Below are positions 24,984-41,268 of a stretch of DNA of 64,000 nt, in pieces. Under the pieces are notes generated by a model. The model did no database searches and had not been told where the DNA came from. It worked only from the letters and a program-made list of their open reading frames with translations. A program made the position numbers and the translations under genes. Origin of the DNA: Paraphysoderma sedebokerense (taxonomy: Eukaryota; Blastocladiomycota; Physodermatomycetes; Physodermatales; Physodermataceae); the NCBI GenBank assembly GCA_025602915.1, contig JAHLJZ010000085.1:34039-98038 (forward strand), in the 5' to 3' direction. Each line of letters begins with the position of its first letter. Positions within the stretch are counted from its first letter, which is position 1.

Positions 24984-25133
24984 GACTTTCAACTTTTCGA
25001 AATGAATAGATATTATATAAATTCTTTTGATTCTCTTTCTATGGTTCTTGGAAAAGTTTTTGGAATAAACAACTGTTTTCCGTCCTTGAAGGGGTTTTAA
25101 TTGTAAAAAAGTTTTGGGCAAATTTGGGCGCGC

Positions 25134-25445
25134 ATGTTGGCCATTTTATATTCTTTTTTGGCGTCGCACAAAAACAGCCGAAACTGGAGAACCAACGCGT
25201 TCGGAGTGTTTTGTGTAAGGGAAGGCAGAAATTACACATTCGTATTGGCCGAGAAGATTGTTATCAGTATGGGAATTGAAAATACGTCTGAAACTTGCGA
25301 TGGGAACAGCGAAAAAAGATTGACCGTTGCGGAATCAGATTTCATTCGAAGTTTTGAAAGAACGTGGTTGGAACTCCAAACAGTTCAGCGTGCGAATGCC
25401 TATTGTGCCATTTCTAGGGAGTTGGGCAATAAGAGCTACTTGTGA
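25134..25445 (+). CDS. Hypothetical open frame, 103 residues
   Basis: It starts with an ATG in the 5' flank of the Dabb gene. Its second half, TVAESDFIRSFERTWLELQT and ANAYCAISRELGNKSYL, reads like a real helical protein, while the first half does not. An internal ATG at 25269 would give 58 residues. I recognise no family. It could be a short gene or chance. Confidence 0.25.
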   Translation: MLAILYSFLASHKNSRNWRTNAFGVFCVREGRNYTFVLAEKIVISMGIENTSETCDGNSEKRLTVAESDFIRSFERTWLELQTVQRANAYCAISRELGNKSYL

Positions 25446-25621
25446 GATAAAACCTTTTGTATGTGTTGTTTGGGATTGTATGGCATTATAAACAGTATCC
25501 TGCGGCTGCTTTCGAAAAATTTGGAATCCCAGTTGCTTGATACTATGCAATATTGTACAATGGTTATAATACTTACAGCGATAATCTCATTTGACCGAAC
25601 CCTACTTTGATTCCAACATCT

Positions 25622-27345
25622 TTACAGAGCTTCAAACTGTAAATCATGCAAACCTTATGTGAGAATTCATCCATTTATGAAGATAATGAAATCAGCAACT
25701 TACAAACTCATTCACTCCTTGGCCTAACTCCCATATACTAATTCCAGTCTTCGTCTGTTTCACTAGCTTTACTCTAGATTTAATTGACTTTTGTGAAGGA
25801 AACATTACAATTATAGTTGTCATTCGAAAGAATTCAAAGAAGTTCTAGTTCCGGAGAGAAGAACATTTGACGTACCTTTACAGTTGGCACCCAGGCGGTA
25901 TGTTTCATTCCCTTTCCGTCAACATACGAATACATCGTTTCTTCATTCTCCTTGTCCCATCTTTCTTTCCCGGTGGGATATTTGGCTTTCAACTCAAGAT
26001 ATTGTGGTGCCGTTAAAGCATCCACAGAAGCGGCAGCAGAAGAGGAAGGAGCGAAAGAGTAGTCCCAACCGTAAAAATTGAAGCCGGTTAAGATTTTTGA
26101 GCGGTAATTGGATTTTGATTTAGCTGCTTGTGATAGTGGTGTAAGGCTGATGATATTTCAGTTTTGCAATAGAGAGTTTGTAAAATAGTATGTCAAAGAT
26201 GATTGAATTAAAAGTATCGAACCGTTCAATATTCCTTCGCACCCAATCAATAGGCGAGTTTGGGCCTGGTCTGAGAAGCAAATACAAAAGTCAGTCGCAA
26301 CCACCTGAGATATGTCTGCGACAAAACTACCAACTTTTGAGGGCTTGAATGATCATAGGTCATAAGCGAGAATCTGTCCACGTATTCTCCAAACTCTTGC
26401 AAGTGATTTTCCTCAAAAACATAAGGTCCTTTAGCATCTGGGCCGATAACAAGGACGAGCAGTTTCTGCCTTGATTTAAGTTCCGCAGATATTGTCTTAA
26501 CAAAAGATAGAAATAGACTGGGGAGGTGCAATTCAAGTGTAACTGTATATTTTGAAGGCGAGACATAAGTACAACTCGGCGAAAGAATGGTGCTCTATTG
26601 AAGAAAGAAGGAAACTGACCTCCGTCGAAGTTTCCTTTTTCACAGTCTGCTACAATAGCTTTACTCAATCTCTTTTGCTCATTCGCATCTTGGATCACCG
26701 CGAGAAAATCATCCTGTTGGAAATCATGAAGAATATAGCGAGGTAATACTTTTGATCGATGAGGAGACGAGCGAAGCAAATTAAGGAATGTAGAGTTGAT
26801 ATCGTGATGACCTTCTATCAGGTATTTCTTGGGGGAACTACCGACATGCAAAATCATAAACGTAAGTCTTTCGAGAGAAAAGATAAAAAAAGGGCGGAGG
26901 TCGATACGATACGTTCTCTTCACGTTGAACCACCTGCATTGATAACAAAGCACCGATCCGTAAGATAAATCATGAAGTAACTCTATTAGAGGAATTCGAG
27001 TGCCTAGTATAACAGAAAATCCAATGATACGAACACTGGCGACACATGCGTGATCTTATTCGCATATTCTAAAGCGTAATCAAATCCCTTTGAATTCCAT
27101 GGAGTTATATATCCAAGTATTTCTGTATCAGGGGTGCTTGCTGCTGTTGACTGCTTCGTATCAGAATGCGAAGGGGTTGGGCCGATGTGCTCGATCCTCG
27201 GACTTGCAGAAAAATACAAAGCAACTAGTAGTGCTAATCCTGAAAGCGGAAGTATGTACTTTGAAATAGATAATCTTGAGTTATTCTTATGAGTTGATGT
27301 CGCAGAAGGTGGTTGTATCGTGGTTTTCTTCTTCGTTTTGACCAT
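25622..27345 (-). CDS. CHID1: CHID1-type GH18 protein (chitinase-domain-containing protein 1)
   Basis: Eight exons (27345-27031, 26933-26908, 26837-26620, 26542-26335, 26270-26223, 26146-25876, 25787-25704, 25636-25622) give 394 residues, nearly the length of human CHID1. A membrane or signal anchor lies near residues 29-48. The order of motifs fits: ILGYITPWNSKGFDYA, THVSPVF, KYLIEGHHDIN, VLPRYILHDF, NFDGVTLEL, FSLMTYDHSS, PGPNSPIDWVRRN, KILTGFNFYGWDY, and ISIWELGQGVNEFFEAL at the very end. CHID1 proteins are GH18-fold glycan-binding proteins of the secretory or lysosomal route. The DxxDxDxE chitinase motif is degenerate here, as in the family, so chitinase activity is doubtful. Confidence 0.93.
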
Positions 27346-28260
27346 GGTAAAAGTAAAGCAATGGTTCTCTAATCATTGAGAACTCGCAACTCGGAATTCG
27401 AGACTCACGACTTCCATTTCGAAAATACAAGTGGCCGGATCCTTGGTCGTGGGTGCACACTCATTAATATAATTACAACTATCATTTATGTATTATTACT
27501 TAATACTACGGAATTCAAGTTTGTTGGTTGATGAATTTCAAGCCTCCTACCCAATTTGAGACATTCTTTATTCGCACCTGGAAACATTGAAAAAGTTTTG
27601 AAATGAAAATGCGTAGTAATCATGTACACATAACGCTAGCGAGCCTGCTTAATCGATGCATGAGTTACCTTTAATCGAGTAGAGTTTCCGATGGTTTAAC
27701 AAGTGCGACCCACAAGTTTGATTATCCGAAACCCTAATTTATCTGGAATCTGGACCATAGGCGCGAACGTTCGTGGTTGGGACGATAGATTGGCGCTTCT
27801 GAAAATCAAGTACTAATAATACTTTGACATCACACCGAGTGTAACTTCAATTGCAATCATTATTATTTTCCTGAGTATATTTTCTGAATTATTAATAAGG
27901 ATTAAGTCCATTGTAGGAATAAGCGCAACACACATTGCAGTTGAAAGGAATTTGGACGAGTAATTCAAAATCTGACATGCGTGGACAGTGATGCAACAAT
28001 GGATTGCTGAAAAAATAACAAGGATGAGTGTATTTGAGAGATGTGATTGTCACAGTTACTGGGCGATTGAATATATTTGGAGCATACTTTGAGCGCCATG
28101 ACGAACTCCACCGGAACAGTCAACTCGTTTAACTGCTCGGACTATATCATTGCAATGCACCGCTTCCTTTTTAACCGAGAAGTTTTCAAAATACCTCTTG
28201 TTTATAAAACTCGGAGCTCCCTTTGTTAATTTACTTCTTGAGCATATCTGCTTTGACAAA
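27346..28260. other. Divergent promoter region of CHID1 and tyrosinase
   Basis: About 0.9 kb with no supported gene. An open frame at 28056-28259 (minus) overlaps the tyrosinase 5' flank and has no family motif. Confidence 0.5.
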
Positions 28261-30154
28261 ATGAAGACAAATCCATTGTTGGTTCTCTGCTCTTTGCTGC
28301 TTTTACTGACGGCCGACTCTGAAGCTGCCGCTCCGTCGTGTCAACGTCCGCGACTCCGAAAGGAAGTGAGGTTAATATATACGTTTTTTTTATCTTTCCC
28401 TTCACACAATCCATTTCCTTCCGCCCATTTTTTGTATAATGATTATTTATTGTTTCTCTTGTATTCTCGCATTGTCCGTCATCAATAATTTAACCAAACT
28501 AATATGACAATCATTCCTTTAATTACAACGTTTTTATTCATAAAGAGATTTGACTCCCCAAGAGTGGCAAGCATACACTGGCGCTATTCGACAATTAAAG
28601 GCTTCCGGTAGATACGACGGCTACACTCGAATTCACGTTCAGTACACTCAACAAGCGCATGGGTGAGTTCTCAATTTGTAAACTGATGCATTTTGCGACC
28701 AACTTAATCTAATTTGTCTTAAACTTTTTCAGAGGTCAAAATTTTCTCCCGTGGCATCGACGTTTACTCTATGATTTTGAAACTGATATCATAAACTTGA
28801 CCAATGGCGCTGTACGAGGGATTCCATATTTCGACTCTCACTCTTCATATGTTTGTACTCTTTATTCTCGCCAGAGCATTGAAGTGCTGCGTTCTGACTC
28901 TTCTATCTGACGTGATAATGCAGGGTATCTTCGATCCTCAAAGTTCAGTTTATGGTAGATAAAACATTTCCCTCCGGAGTCGCATATGTTTTGAATACTG
29001 CTCCTCTAATTCTCTATTTTGTTCTCTCTTACCTTTATCTAGTTGGCAATCCGACTGGCTGTGTAACAGAAGGCCCTTTCGCTGGTTTCATGGCGGTAGA
29101 CGGACAGTGCGTCACTCGTGCTTACAACGGTGATTTTTCAATTGATTCTTTGATTTGCAAGAAGTTGCAAAAAGTTCTTACTTTCAATATTCACAGCGTC
29201 TGTCACTGCCGTCGATCCTCGAGTTATCGCAGCATTGATCCTGGAAAATCAGCCTTTCGCTACATACAGTGACACCTATGAATTCGGGCAGCACGCTGCA
29301 GTTCATTCAGCTATCGGTGGTCATATGGCTACATTGACTGGCAGTACGAACGATCCTATGTTCTTTATGCATCATGTATGAGCTTTCTCTCTTCGCTCAT
29401 TTGTTTAGTTGCTGTTTGTTAAAAGTTTATATCTTTAGGCTCATGTTGATTACATCTGGTACAAACGACAATGGGCTAATCCCCAACAAACCTATTGGGA
29501 CCTTAACGGTCAACATGGTAAGAAGCTTCCTTCTTTGTTACTATGGTCACTTGATTAGGCATGTGATATCAACCCTTCTCATTCTCGACAGGCGGTCAAC
29601 CTGTGAATTTGCAATCTCTTATTCCCGGACCCTGGGCTGAAAATAACGGCAGAGGATTTCAGATCAGTGACACTTACTGGACATTATGGTAAAGTCATTT
29701 TTGAAACTACCTTGGATCCTTCCATCTTGAATACTGAAACCACTTTCAATTTATTTATAGCTACGATTACCAAGACCCCAGTGGCCGTACCAGACTCAAG
29801 AAACGTCAAGCTCCTAGCAACCCTGACATGAAAACTGGACCATTCGGTGATCTCGATCCCAAGAAAATTAAACCCATCACCAAACTACAGGCTACTCAAC
29901 TTCAGGCTTTCAATATTCCAGAAGACAGGTATAACAAAGCTTATGATTATTTGACAAGCTTAGTGGACAAGTTGAACGGTAGATTAGCAAAAGGAGAAAA
30001 AGTTCCTGATTTGATGGATATCAAAAAGAGTGATGAAGTGCCAGAACAGAATGCGCCAGTTGACAAGAATAGTGGTGCGGTTGGTTCAGGGGTAAATAGT
30101 ATTCAGGCTTTAGTAATGGGATTGCTTGCGTCGGTGATGGTTATGTTTCTGTAG
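28261..30154 (+). CDS. Tyrosinase-family type-3 copper oxidase, secreted and probably GPI-anchored
   Basis: Nine exons (28261-28370, 28546-28662, 28733-28850, 28924-28954, 29043-29129, 29197-29375, 29439-29517, 29592-29688, 29761-30154) give 403 residues. A signal peptide covers residues 1-23. Copper site A is IHVQYTQQAHGGQNFLPWHR and site B is EFGQHAAVHSAIGGHM plus DPMFFMHHAHVDYIW; all six histidines are present. After the catalytic core comes a short linker with a C-terminal hydrophobic segment (SIQALVMGLLASVMVMFL), like a GPI signal. The enzyme would oxidise phenols to quinones at the cell surface, for example for melanin or wall cross-linking. The boundary after residue 131 (donor at 29130) is the least certain. 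Confidence 0.92.
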
Positions 30155-31105
30155 GCTACCTACAATTGATTGCCAGCAGCAGTTATTCAACAATGTTTTC
30201 CCGTTACGGTATGACATTCTTCGCCCTTCATTATTCAAAGAACTCTCTATACTTCTCGATATAATATCCTTGATTGGTCCTGTATTCAGATAGAACCGAA
30301 ATTTTAATAAATTGTAGCTTCATTAATGAATTCGTGTCATGTCCCTAGTAGTTAGTGTTCAGCGTAGATTTGATAGTAACTGTTCACGTGTAACATAAAC
30401 ACTATTGTTCAATACCACAATCTCCATTGTAGTATATCTTATGCTTGCAACAAGATGATATATAAGATTTTTCACATATTATATCGGCCCTTTGCCTCTT
30501 CTATCACCTATCACATGCGACTCCAAATGCCGATCCCTACCAGTTCAACCGACAACAAGTCGATGATATCTACAATGTCATCTTAGTGGGTTCAAATCGC
30601 AAGAGTGTCACCAAGCTCTCATTCATTTGATGATCACTCAGTTAGCATGATCACAAATCGAAGTCTATAAAGCCGAAATCACAGAATCCATCAAGAGCAC
30701 GTTGTTAGGTGACATTTGTGATTGTATTTGACTTCGTAAGGAGTGGAGCTCGGCTTCAACTTCAGCTAACAAGGTGCTCTTCATGGATTCTGTAATTTCA
30801 ACGTTGTAGACTTCAATTTGTGATTTGGCTAACTGAGTGATCATTAAAGGAATGAGAACTTGGTGACACTCTTGCGATTTGAATCCATCGACTCTACATT
30901 TTTTGCAAGGAATTCTCAGTCACAAGTTTTTTAGACTCACATTATAAAAAGTTTCAGGCAACATTATACAATTATATAATACATTTTGTTTGATTGATAT
31001 GACAAATGCAGTTACATTTTATCAAATTCTACAATCATTATGCCCAAATTATGAATATCACCATGCTTTATAAACTTGTATCTTGATCCCGGGTTTTTAT
31101 CAGAT
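30155..31105. other. Intergenic region with a palindromic element
   Basis: No gene is supported. It contains the long inverted repeat listed at 30588-30888. Confidence 0.5.
30588..30888. repeat. Long imperfect inverted repeat (arms about 125-130 bp)
   Basis: The arm at about 30588-30714 pairs with about 30758-30888 in reverse complement, with a spacer of about 45 bp. The outer ends share TTCAAATCGCAAGAGTGTCA; inside, GAATCCAT.AAGAGCAC is shared. Arms differ at scattered bases. Each arm can be read as a protein-like stretch (ESMKSTLLAEVEAELH in the right arm), as if a coding fragment had been duplicated head to head. Confidence 0.75.
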
Positions 31106-32010
31106 CTATAAACTTATCATAAATGTGTAATTCGAATACCTATTTGAAATCGTGATTAATTGCAACCCGCTGAAAGATGAAACTTTGAGTAACTTACACA
31201 ATACAATATTTGGCAAACCAAAATTATCGCCCGAAAATGAACTAACCCAATATCCACGAATTTTAGTACATTATCCATCGTTTTCACAATATCATTCTCC
31301 TTCGTTCCTTTATTTTCCATGATAAACTTTAATAATGCTTGTTTTTCCGCCACATTTTGAATCAATGGTCCAGCGGTTGAAAACGTCGAAAAAAGAAAGT
31401 ACAAGTGCATGGCGAGAGTAGCGTAATAGTATATTTTAAAACTACTGAGTCGTTGCTTCACACTTATCGTTATAATCTTTACTTCTGGATAGATTATATC
31501 GCAAACATACCTGGTAGATACTCCAAATACCCAAAAATGCAAAAATTCCGGCCGAATGTTCATACAAATACGCAGATAAAATTTGAAAAGCAACATTCCA
31601 CTGGCTTGTTATTAAAGCTGTGAATAAGTGAGTGATGTGAGTTTAAACATCGATGTTACGCTCATATCATAATTAAATTTGTTATTTTACCTTTCCACGC
31701 GACAGACACGGTCTGCGAGAAGGGAGACTAAACATAACAGTTAGTGAATTCAAATAGGTATAAACTTGATGAATGAAATATATAAAGAATATTACTGTAA
31801 TCAAGGGAATGAGTCTCCATAGCGGGAACAGATATACGCCTCTTTCAAGGACACAGAAAAAGCAACACGTTCTATTTAACTATTTTAGATTGGAAACCAA
31901 GGGGAGTGTAGCGTTAGCAGTCACACAGCACAGTTGGGAGATATAAGGTGCACAACTAATTTGAAGGGAGCTACTAACTTATCTCTCAGTTTCAATGAAG
32001 ATTTACTCAT
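31106..32010 (-). CDS. Small multi-pass membrane protein, uncharacterised
   Basis: Six exons (32010-31927, 31879-31796, 31727-31691, 31617-31511, 31455-31247, 31169-31106) give 194 residues with agreeing phases. Hydrophobic segments include CCFFCVLERGVYLFPLWRLI, ILSAYLYEHSAGIFAFLGIW and YYYATLAMHLYFLFSTFSTA, followed by a charged helix (KFIMENKGTKENDIVKTMDN). I recognise no family. Exon 5 uses an acceptor after TGTGAAG, chosen because it is the one that keeps the frame open. Confidence 0.55.
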
Positions 32011-32487
32011 CGGAGACTGCTTTTATTGTGTTATAAATTGGGAGAAGAAGATTTAAAGCTCAGTTGGAAATGACTGCGACTCGCGAATTGGATTGTCCGA
32101 CAATAACGTTCCCAAATGCAACGCTGATGGTAAAAACGTACTGTCCATGATCATTGTTCATTCTATTTCATATATAAATAATCATCCACAACAAAAATTT
32201 ATGCAACCGCCAAAAATCCAATCAACCGAGAAGCAAGCCAAACTTAAATACAATAAATACAGATACTTCAATCCCCACACTGAAGTCTGCACGGCATACC
32301 AAGAACATTTATAAAATTTGTGATTCTAATTACACGACATCTAATTGAGTAGAAGATAAGAAATGGAACCCCCTGGTGCATAAATTATTGCAGATCACTT
32401 CAGTGTACCTTTCCAACGAGTTTCCAGTGCTTCTTCGGTTAAAAAAATCGGTATATGAATGAAAGATTCCTTCCTTGCTTTTTTTTA
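32011..32487. other. Intergenic region
   Basis: Between two minus-strand genes. A 73-codon open frame on the plus strand at 32093-32314 shows no family motif and is not called. Confidence 0.5.
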
Positions 32488-36062
<3,575 letters not shown>

Positions 36063-36361
36063 GTTGGCTGTTATGAGGATAGCAGTGCTGATGAGAGGAC
36101 GGCAGAAGAGCACCACCACCGATATAATCTAAGCGAGAATGTATTTTTGTGAATGGGATGATGAGAGAGGGAATTCCCTTTCCTTACGTGTTCCCTGGTC
36201 TACGCGTTCCCTCTCGAATGAATTATGTTGAATTATGGCAATTCTGGTGATAAATTTGTATTCAATTGGATTCTATGTACATGTCATCTCTTATGCACTC
36301 TGTCGGTATTATCTCCCACAACACACCATCTATCTCTATATGTCTCTGTCGCGAAATCAGA

Positions 36362-37733
36362 CTATTCGACAATCTCCTTCACTTGCTTCTTCATCTCTTC
36401 CACTGGAACGCTAGACAGCATTGTGATTGTCTAAATCATACAAAATTCCCCAAATCGGTCAGTCGCTTAATCATTTTGTTCATAGACAACGTATGCCTTT
36501 ACCTTTTCAACGTTACCAATGACACCTGCCACCATCTGGGTCAACTCATCCACTTGCTTCTTATTCTGAATTAACGATGCCGATAGATCTTTGTTTTGGC
36601 TCTCCATCTAAACCTCTATGTTAGCACAAACACATTCACCACACTGATTCTAAATGGCTCAGAGATAGGTACCTTTGCAATCTCAGCTTTGAGTCTTTCA
36701 ACTTCTTTTTGTTTCATCGGAATAGAACGAGACAACAAAGATTGTTCGGGTGTAATAAATAACCTACGCAATTGATTTGATCCAGTCAGTGTCGTTAGAA
36801 CTCATGAACTTTCATAACTGCACTAGTAGACCGGTATAACAATCCAAACTGAAACCAAAAAGAATATCAACAGACTTGTTTATGTTTTCTGCATCGGTGT
36901 TATCAAAGACTTGATTGTTTTTCTTGGCATCGTCAATCAAATTGTCTAATTCATCCAACTTTTCCGGAAACTTCTTCTTTTCAAGAATTGTCTTGAATTC
37001 TTCCTGTTTATTATTTCAGAAAATCAATAGTAATTAGATGTTAGCTAATCAAACACGGCAGTGAAGAACTTGTAAGCATTGATTAAACTCATAGGAATCC
37101 GAACAGCATCCATCAAAAGTAAAACCTTCAATGAGGGTCTCAAACTCCTATCATTTCCTATACATGTTACTTTTAGATTTTTCAGATACATCATCAAATT
37201 TCTTTCTTTCGTCCTCTCTGAACTCTCAACAAGCAGCATCAGCATCAAAGTCCTGCTTTCCCACGATTCTCACCATCAAATGCAGCTGCACATTTCAACC
37301 GAGAATCCCACAAAAAAAAACACAATAATTACCATAGCGCTATTCCTCAAAAAACCAATAAACTGCTCATGAGCACTTTTCAAAGCGTCAGGTTGATCTT
37401 GGGAGAGTTGTGGGAACGCCGAAACTAGTTTCTCGTAACTTCAGATCCAAGTATCGTAAATGCGACATATAGCAATAATATGAACGAATTATTCAATGAG
37501 AAACAGAAATTGAGAATAATCTGTGAATATCAAGCCTTATAGAAACTAAGGATGCAAACAGAGACTAAAATTATAACGACGAACCTGCAAGTTGACAATG
37601 TTTTTTCGAGGGCCGTGTTAAAACTTAGCTGTAATTTCTGGAATCGAGGGCCATGTTGACTCTGAGTAGAATCTGAAGGTTCAGTTGACGATGTGGTAGC
37701 ATCAACATTATCAGCGGGGATAGACGATAACAT
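36362..37733 (-). CDS. NNF1: NNF1/PMF1-like kinetochore protein (MIS12 complex)
   Basis: Six exons (37733-37585, 37438-37333, 37003-36876, 36763-36673, 36607-36503, 36430-36362) give 215 residues. The family pattern is present: FQKLQLSFNTALEKTLST, EKLVSAFPQLS, AHEQFIGFLRNSAMEEFKTI, and ldeLDNLIDDAKKN, followed by a C-terminal coiled coil (KQKEVERLKAEIAKMESQNK). NNF1 is one of four subunits of the MIS12/MIND complex that joins inner-kinetochore chromatin to the NDC80 microtubule-binding complex. The size is typical. Spliced exons agree in phase at all five introns. Confidence 0.85.
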
Positions 37734-38290
37734 TTTGTTTCTTTGCTTTTTGGTTTTGTTAAATATATGCGGTGTCCAGAGGAGGGGAGAAGCAATCGTG
37801 GGGTCTCGCGAAATGACCGCGAAGTTGAATCTATATTTCTATTCTCAGTACTAATTCATCTGGCAACTTTATGAAAAGTACCACTCTACACTCTTAACGA
37901 AGCTCTTGTTGAATACATTGACTTGAAGTTTATTTTAGTTCACTTCATCCCAATTGTGTGCTAAACATGTGTGTCAATCTTAGCCGCCGCACAAGGCTTG
38001 ATAACAAGTGCTATTTTGCTCAGAATCTTTATTGCCGTTTGTTTTACAAGACTGTCGTGGTGTGTATGTGTGTGTGTTCATCTTTCCAGTTCCCATTAAA
38101 CCTAAGAAAAAGTTACAAGATCCACTGTTCGCGCGAAAATCCAAAGGCCACGGCCCGGCGGTTCCAAACGTCAATGATGAATGCTTCAGACCACCGATTC
38201 ATGCAACAATTCTTTTATATTTTTACATGAAATTCAGACATCCATAATAAACGACAAGTGATAAAAGTTCTCAACTACAGAGAGGTTTCA
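37734..38290. other. Divergent promoter region of NNF1 and F-box gene
   Basis: Open frames on both strands between 37958 and 38247 overlap each other and lack motifs, so no gene is called. Confidence 0.5.
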
Positions 38291-40115
38291 ATGAGTAAGA
38301 AACGCCAATTCTTGAAATTCAAAAACCAAGCGCAGGGCTTTCTCGGGTTGACGAAAGAAACTACATCCAAGTCGCATAATACACAATCGACAAGCACCAA
38401 TTCTAACAGGACAAATGATAATTCTTCTTCTCAGTCTTCAAATTTATCTTCCAATTCAAAATCACATTTGCATTCACATTCACACTCAACGACAAACCCA
38501 CCACTCACACCATTGGGCTCATTTGATGTTATCGCGAACTCTGAAGAAATTTGTCTTAAAATTATATCATATTTGACTCTCCCACATATCATTCGTTTAT
38601 CTCAAGTAAACAAATTCTGGGCCCGTATTACAAATGATATCCCAACCCTACGTACTCGAATTACCAAATCATTTCTCATCCCTCCTCAAGTTGTAAAACT
38701 ACTCACGTCGGGTTCTATACAGTCCGCAGATATCGCAGAGCCAGACAAAAGTCCAGGCAAACTGTCGGCAAAATTGTACTATGAAAATCTGATTAAAGGA
38801 GTAACGAAATGGAAAGGCTTGGCGTTAGATTTCGCAACAAATGGATATAAACCTTACCCCATGATGTTCGACATCGAGAAAATCACAAACTTATCGCCCG
38901 ACGGATTTTATCATTCTGGTGCAGTTTTTTCTGGAATGTGTAACTGGATTTCGTTGAATGACGCGATCACTCAAATTCAGGGCACGTTTGATACTCCTTT
39001 AATCGATAACGTGGTGTTATTGGAGAGGAGGGGGAATTTGAAAAGTGAAATCGACAATTACGGATCGGATGAAAATTTAGAGTGCTTTGGCGTTGTACCA
39101 TCGTCTTGTGTGTCTAATGAGAGTACAGGTCGATCTAGAGTTTCATTGAGTATTGAAAATGACGTGATTCAGTTTGTAAAGTTTACAGAGGTACAGTTGA
39201 TTCGAGGTGATATGATTGCTATCCCGAATGAGTATTATGGGTTGAGGGTTGGTAGCGTCATCGTGGGAACTTATGATCCCGGTAAGTGAATGCTAATTTA
39301 GACCCGCCAATATTTGAATTGATTTTGAATTAGCATTCTAATATCCATTCCGTTCAACAGGTTTCGGACATGAGTATTGCGGAATATTCGCTGCCCAAAT
39401 GAACGATGCCGTTCATAATCAATTGTATCGGAATCCAACGATTGGGGTTTCGTACTCGGGAACAGGAATATTAGCCAACACAAAAGATCATTCCAGCTAT
39501 GTTGGCGTCCATTTGAGTTTTAAATTCTGCGACGCAAAAGACGTTCCCAATTATAAGAGATTGAAAAACCATCTCAGTGATATGGTGGACACAACTACTC
39601 TAGCTGGAGAAGATTTTGACTCCACCACTGAAGCCACTTCATCCAACCCCAACTCTCTATCAACGCCAATATTGAAGGGTAAATTAACTTTCTTCTACAA
39701 GGATTCATTACGCCGAAACAATAGTAAACCTCGTTCTGGATCTTCAAACGTCAAACCGCCCCTCGCGCCAAACCTCGACGAAGGAACTCTCGCCCTTATG
39801 AATCAACCAGTTAGCATCCGATTCTACGGTGAACCAACAAAATCGTCTTCTTCTTTCTCTTCCACCTCACCCTTCTCACCCTCACCCAACAGCTCATTGT
39901 TAGATCACTTTCAACACACATGGGAGTTAATACCCGATCGTGATAAATTCACGCAACAGCAATTACAATCTAAAAGTGGGTTAATTCATGAATGGTTGAG
40001 GCTATGGTTTCCATTAATCGATAAAATTGAAGTAAAGTTGATGGGGAGAGTCGCAGTTGGGTTATGGAAGAATCCAGTGTTGAGTGTTTTCGCTGTACCA
40101 TTGTATGAAGATTAA
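38291..40115 (+). CDS. F-box protein
   Basis: Two exons (38291-39281, 39361-40115) encode 581 residues. A Ser/His/Asn-rich N-terminus precedes an F-box near residues 82-125 (EEICLKIISYLTLPHIIRLS, then VNKFWARI). The remainder is an ordered domain without obvious repeats: NGYKPYPMMFDIEKITNLSP, VSLSIENDVIQFVKFTEVQL and GHEYCGIFAAQMND. F-box proteins recruit substrates to SCF ubiquitin ligases through Skp1; the substrate-binding region here is not one I recognise. The ATG at 38291 is used as no earlier ATG is in frame. Confidence 0.8.
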
Positions 40116-41268
40116 TAAAAGGAATAATCATGGATGACTGAAACGATTGCAATTTTGGGACTCAAGACGTGAGCCAAGCAAATTGTAGAATATAGTATGT
40201 ACATCTCATGTCAGATATTATGTTGAGAATTGATTAAATGACTCATAAATTAGAGTTGTCAACATAGTAACAATCATGCTTCATCATACTAGTCAATGTC
40301 CTTACGTAAAAGGGTACAATGTCCGAATTCAACCATTGGCTTATTTTATTGGATCGAGGGCGACAACAACACGTTTAGGAACTTTTCAGAATTTGTTGGT
40401 TATCTTTAATATTTGATTCACCCGTGCACTCGAGGCTCAGAAATGAGTCATGATGACATTCCATTGAACGCTTACGAAAGATCGCGCAAACTTTAATCTA
40501 GATCTCAGGGGGTATGGTGGAATTGCAAATACAAAATTCTGAACGAGATCATTTGACCCGGCCTATCAACGTGTGGGAGGATGACGAAATATTATGTTTG
40601 GACTCCTTGGAGCGGGCAAATTAGTGCAACAGTTGTAATGAATTAAGAGGTCATTCTTTGTAACAGAGTTTTGTCGCCACCGGAAACATTTTGCTTTGAG
40701 TTGTAACGTTTTGCGGGGGAGATTATGGGATGAATCGCTCGGCCGTTGTATTTTTTCCATCACGAAGCGGAGGACAATAGACTGGGACAGGGGAGGTCGC
40801 ACAAGACCGAGTCTCCTCAGTCTCACATCGGGTTTTAGAACAAAGCAGCGGACCTCAAAGGATGGCGCCAAGGGTTTCATCGGAGTGATGGGTGCTCTAT
40901 GGGATCCAGGGAGGGGTCATGCGGGACAAGGGATGTGCTCTGTCAAGGTGTGAGGAGCGGGAATTGTCGTTGGATTGTGTCTGAGTTTCCAGTCAGCGTG
41001 GATGCGTGGAAGTCGCCAACCGTACACGACAACGCCCACGCTCCGTTGAACGCGCACATAAGACCTCCCGTTGCCGCCCTAATTTGCAAAATTTGCATTC
41101 CATCTGCATTCTGCTCGCCCTCTCTGCTTTGCGAAGTTTCTGCTTTCCCTTGTGGCCCTCCATCGCTTGCTCCGTCTTCACTGCCGTGGCCCCAAAAAAA
41201 GATAATCTCCCTCCCACACTTTCTTTGCTATTTCGCCAACCCCACTTATCCGTACTAGTCTGATATCC
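40116..41268. other. Long intergenic / 5' leader region before the bHLH gene
   Basis: The stretch from about 40690 to 41220 is richer in G+C than its surroundings and has several overlapping open frames on both strands, none with family motifs. It may be a long 5' untranslated leader or promoter of the transcription-factor gene. Confidence 0.4.

Noticed and set aside
40566-41263. Overlapping open frames in the GC-richer stretch before the bHLH gene
   Set aside because: Frames on both strands with odd Cys/Arg-rich composition and no motifs, more consistent with a leader or promoter of higher GC content.
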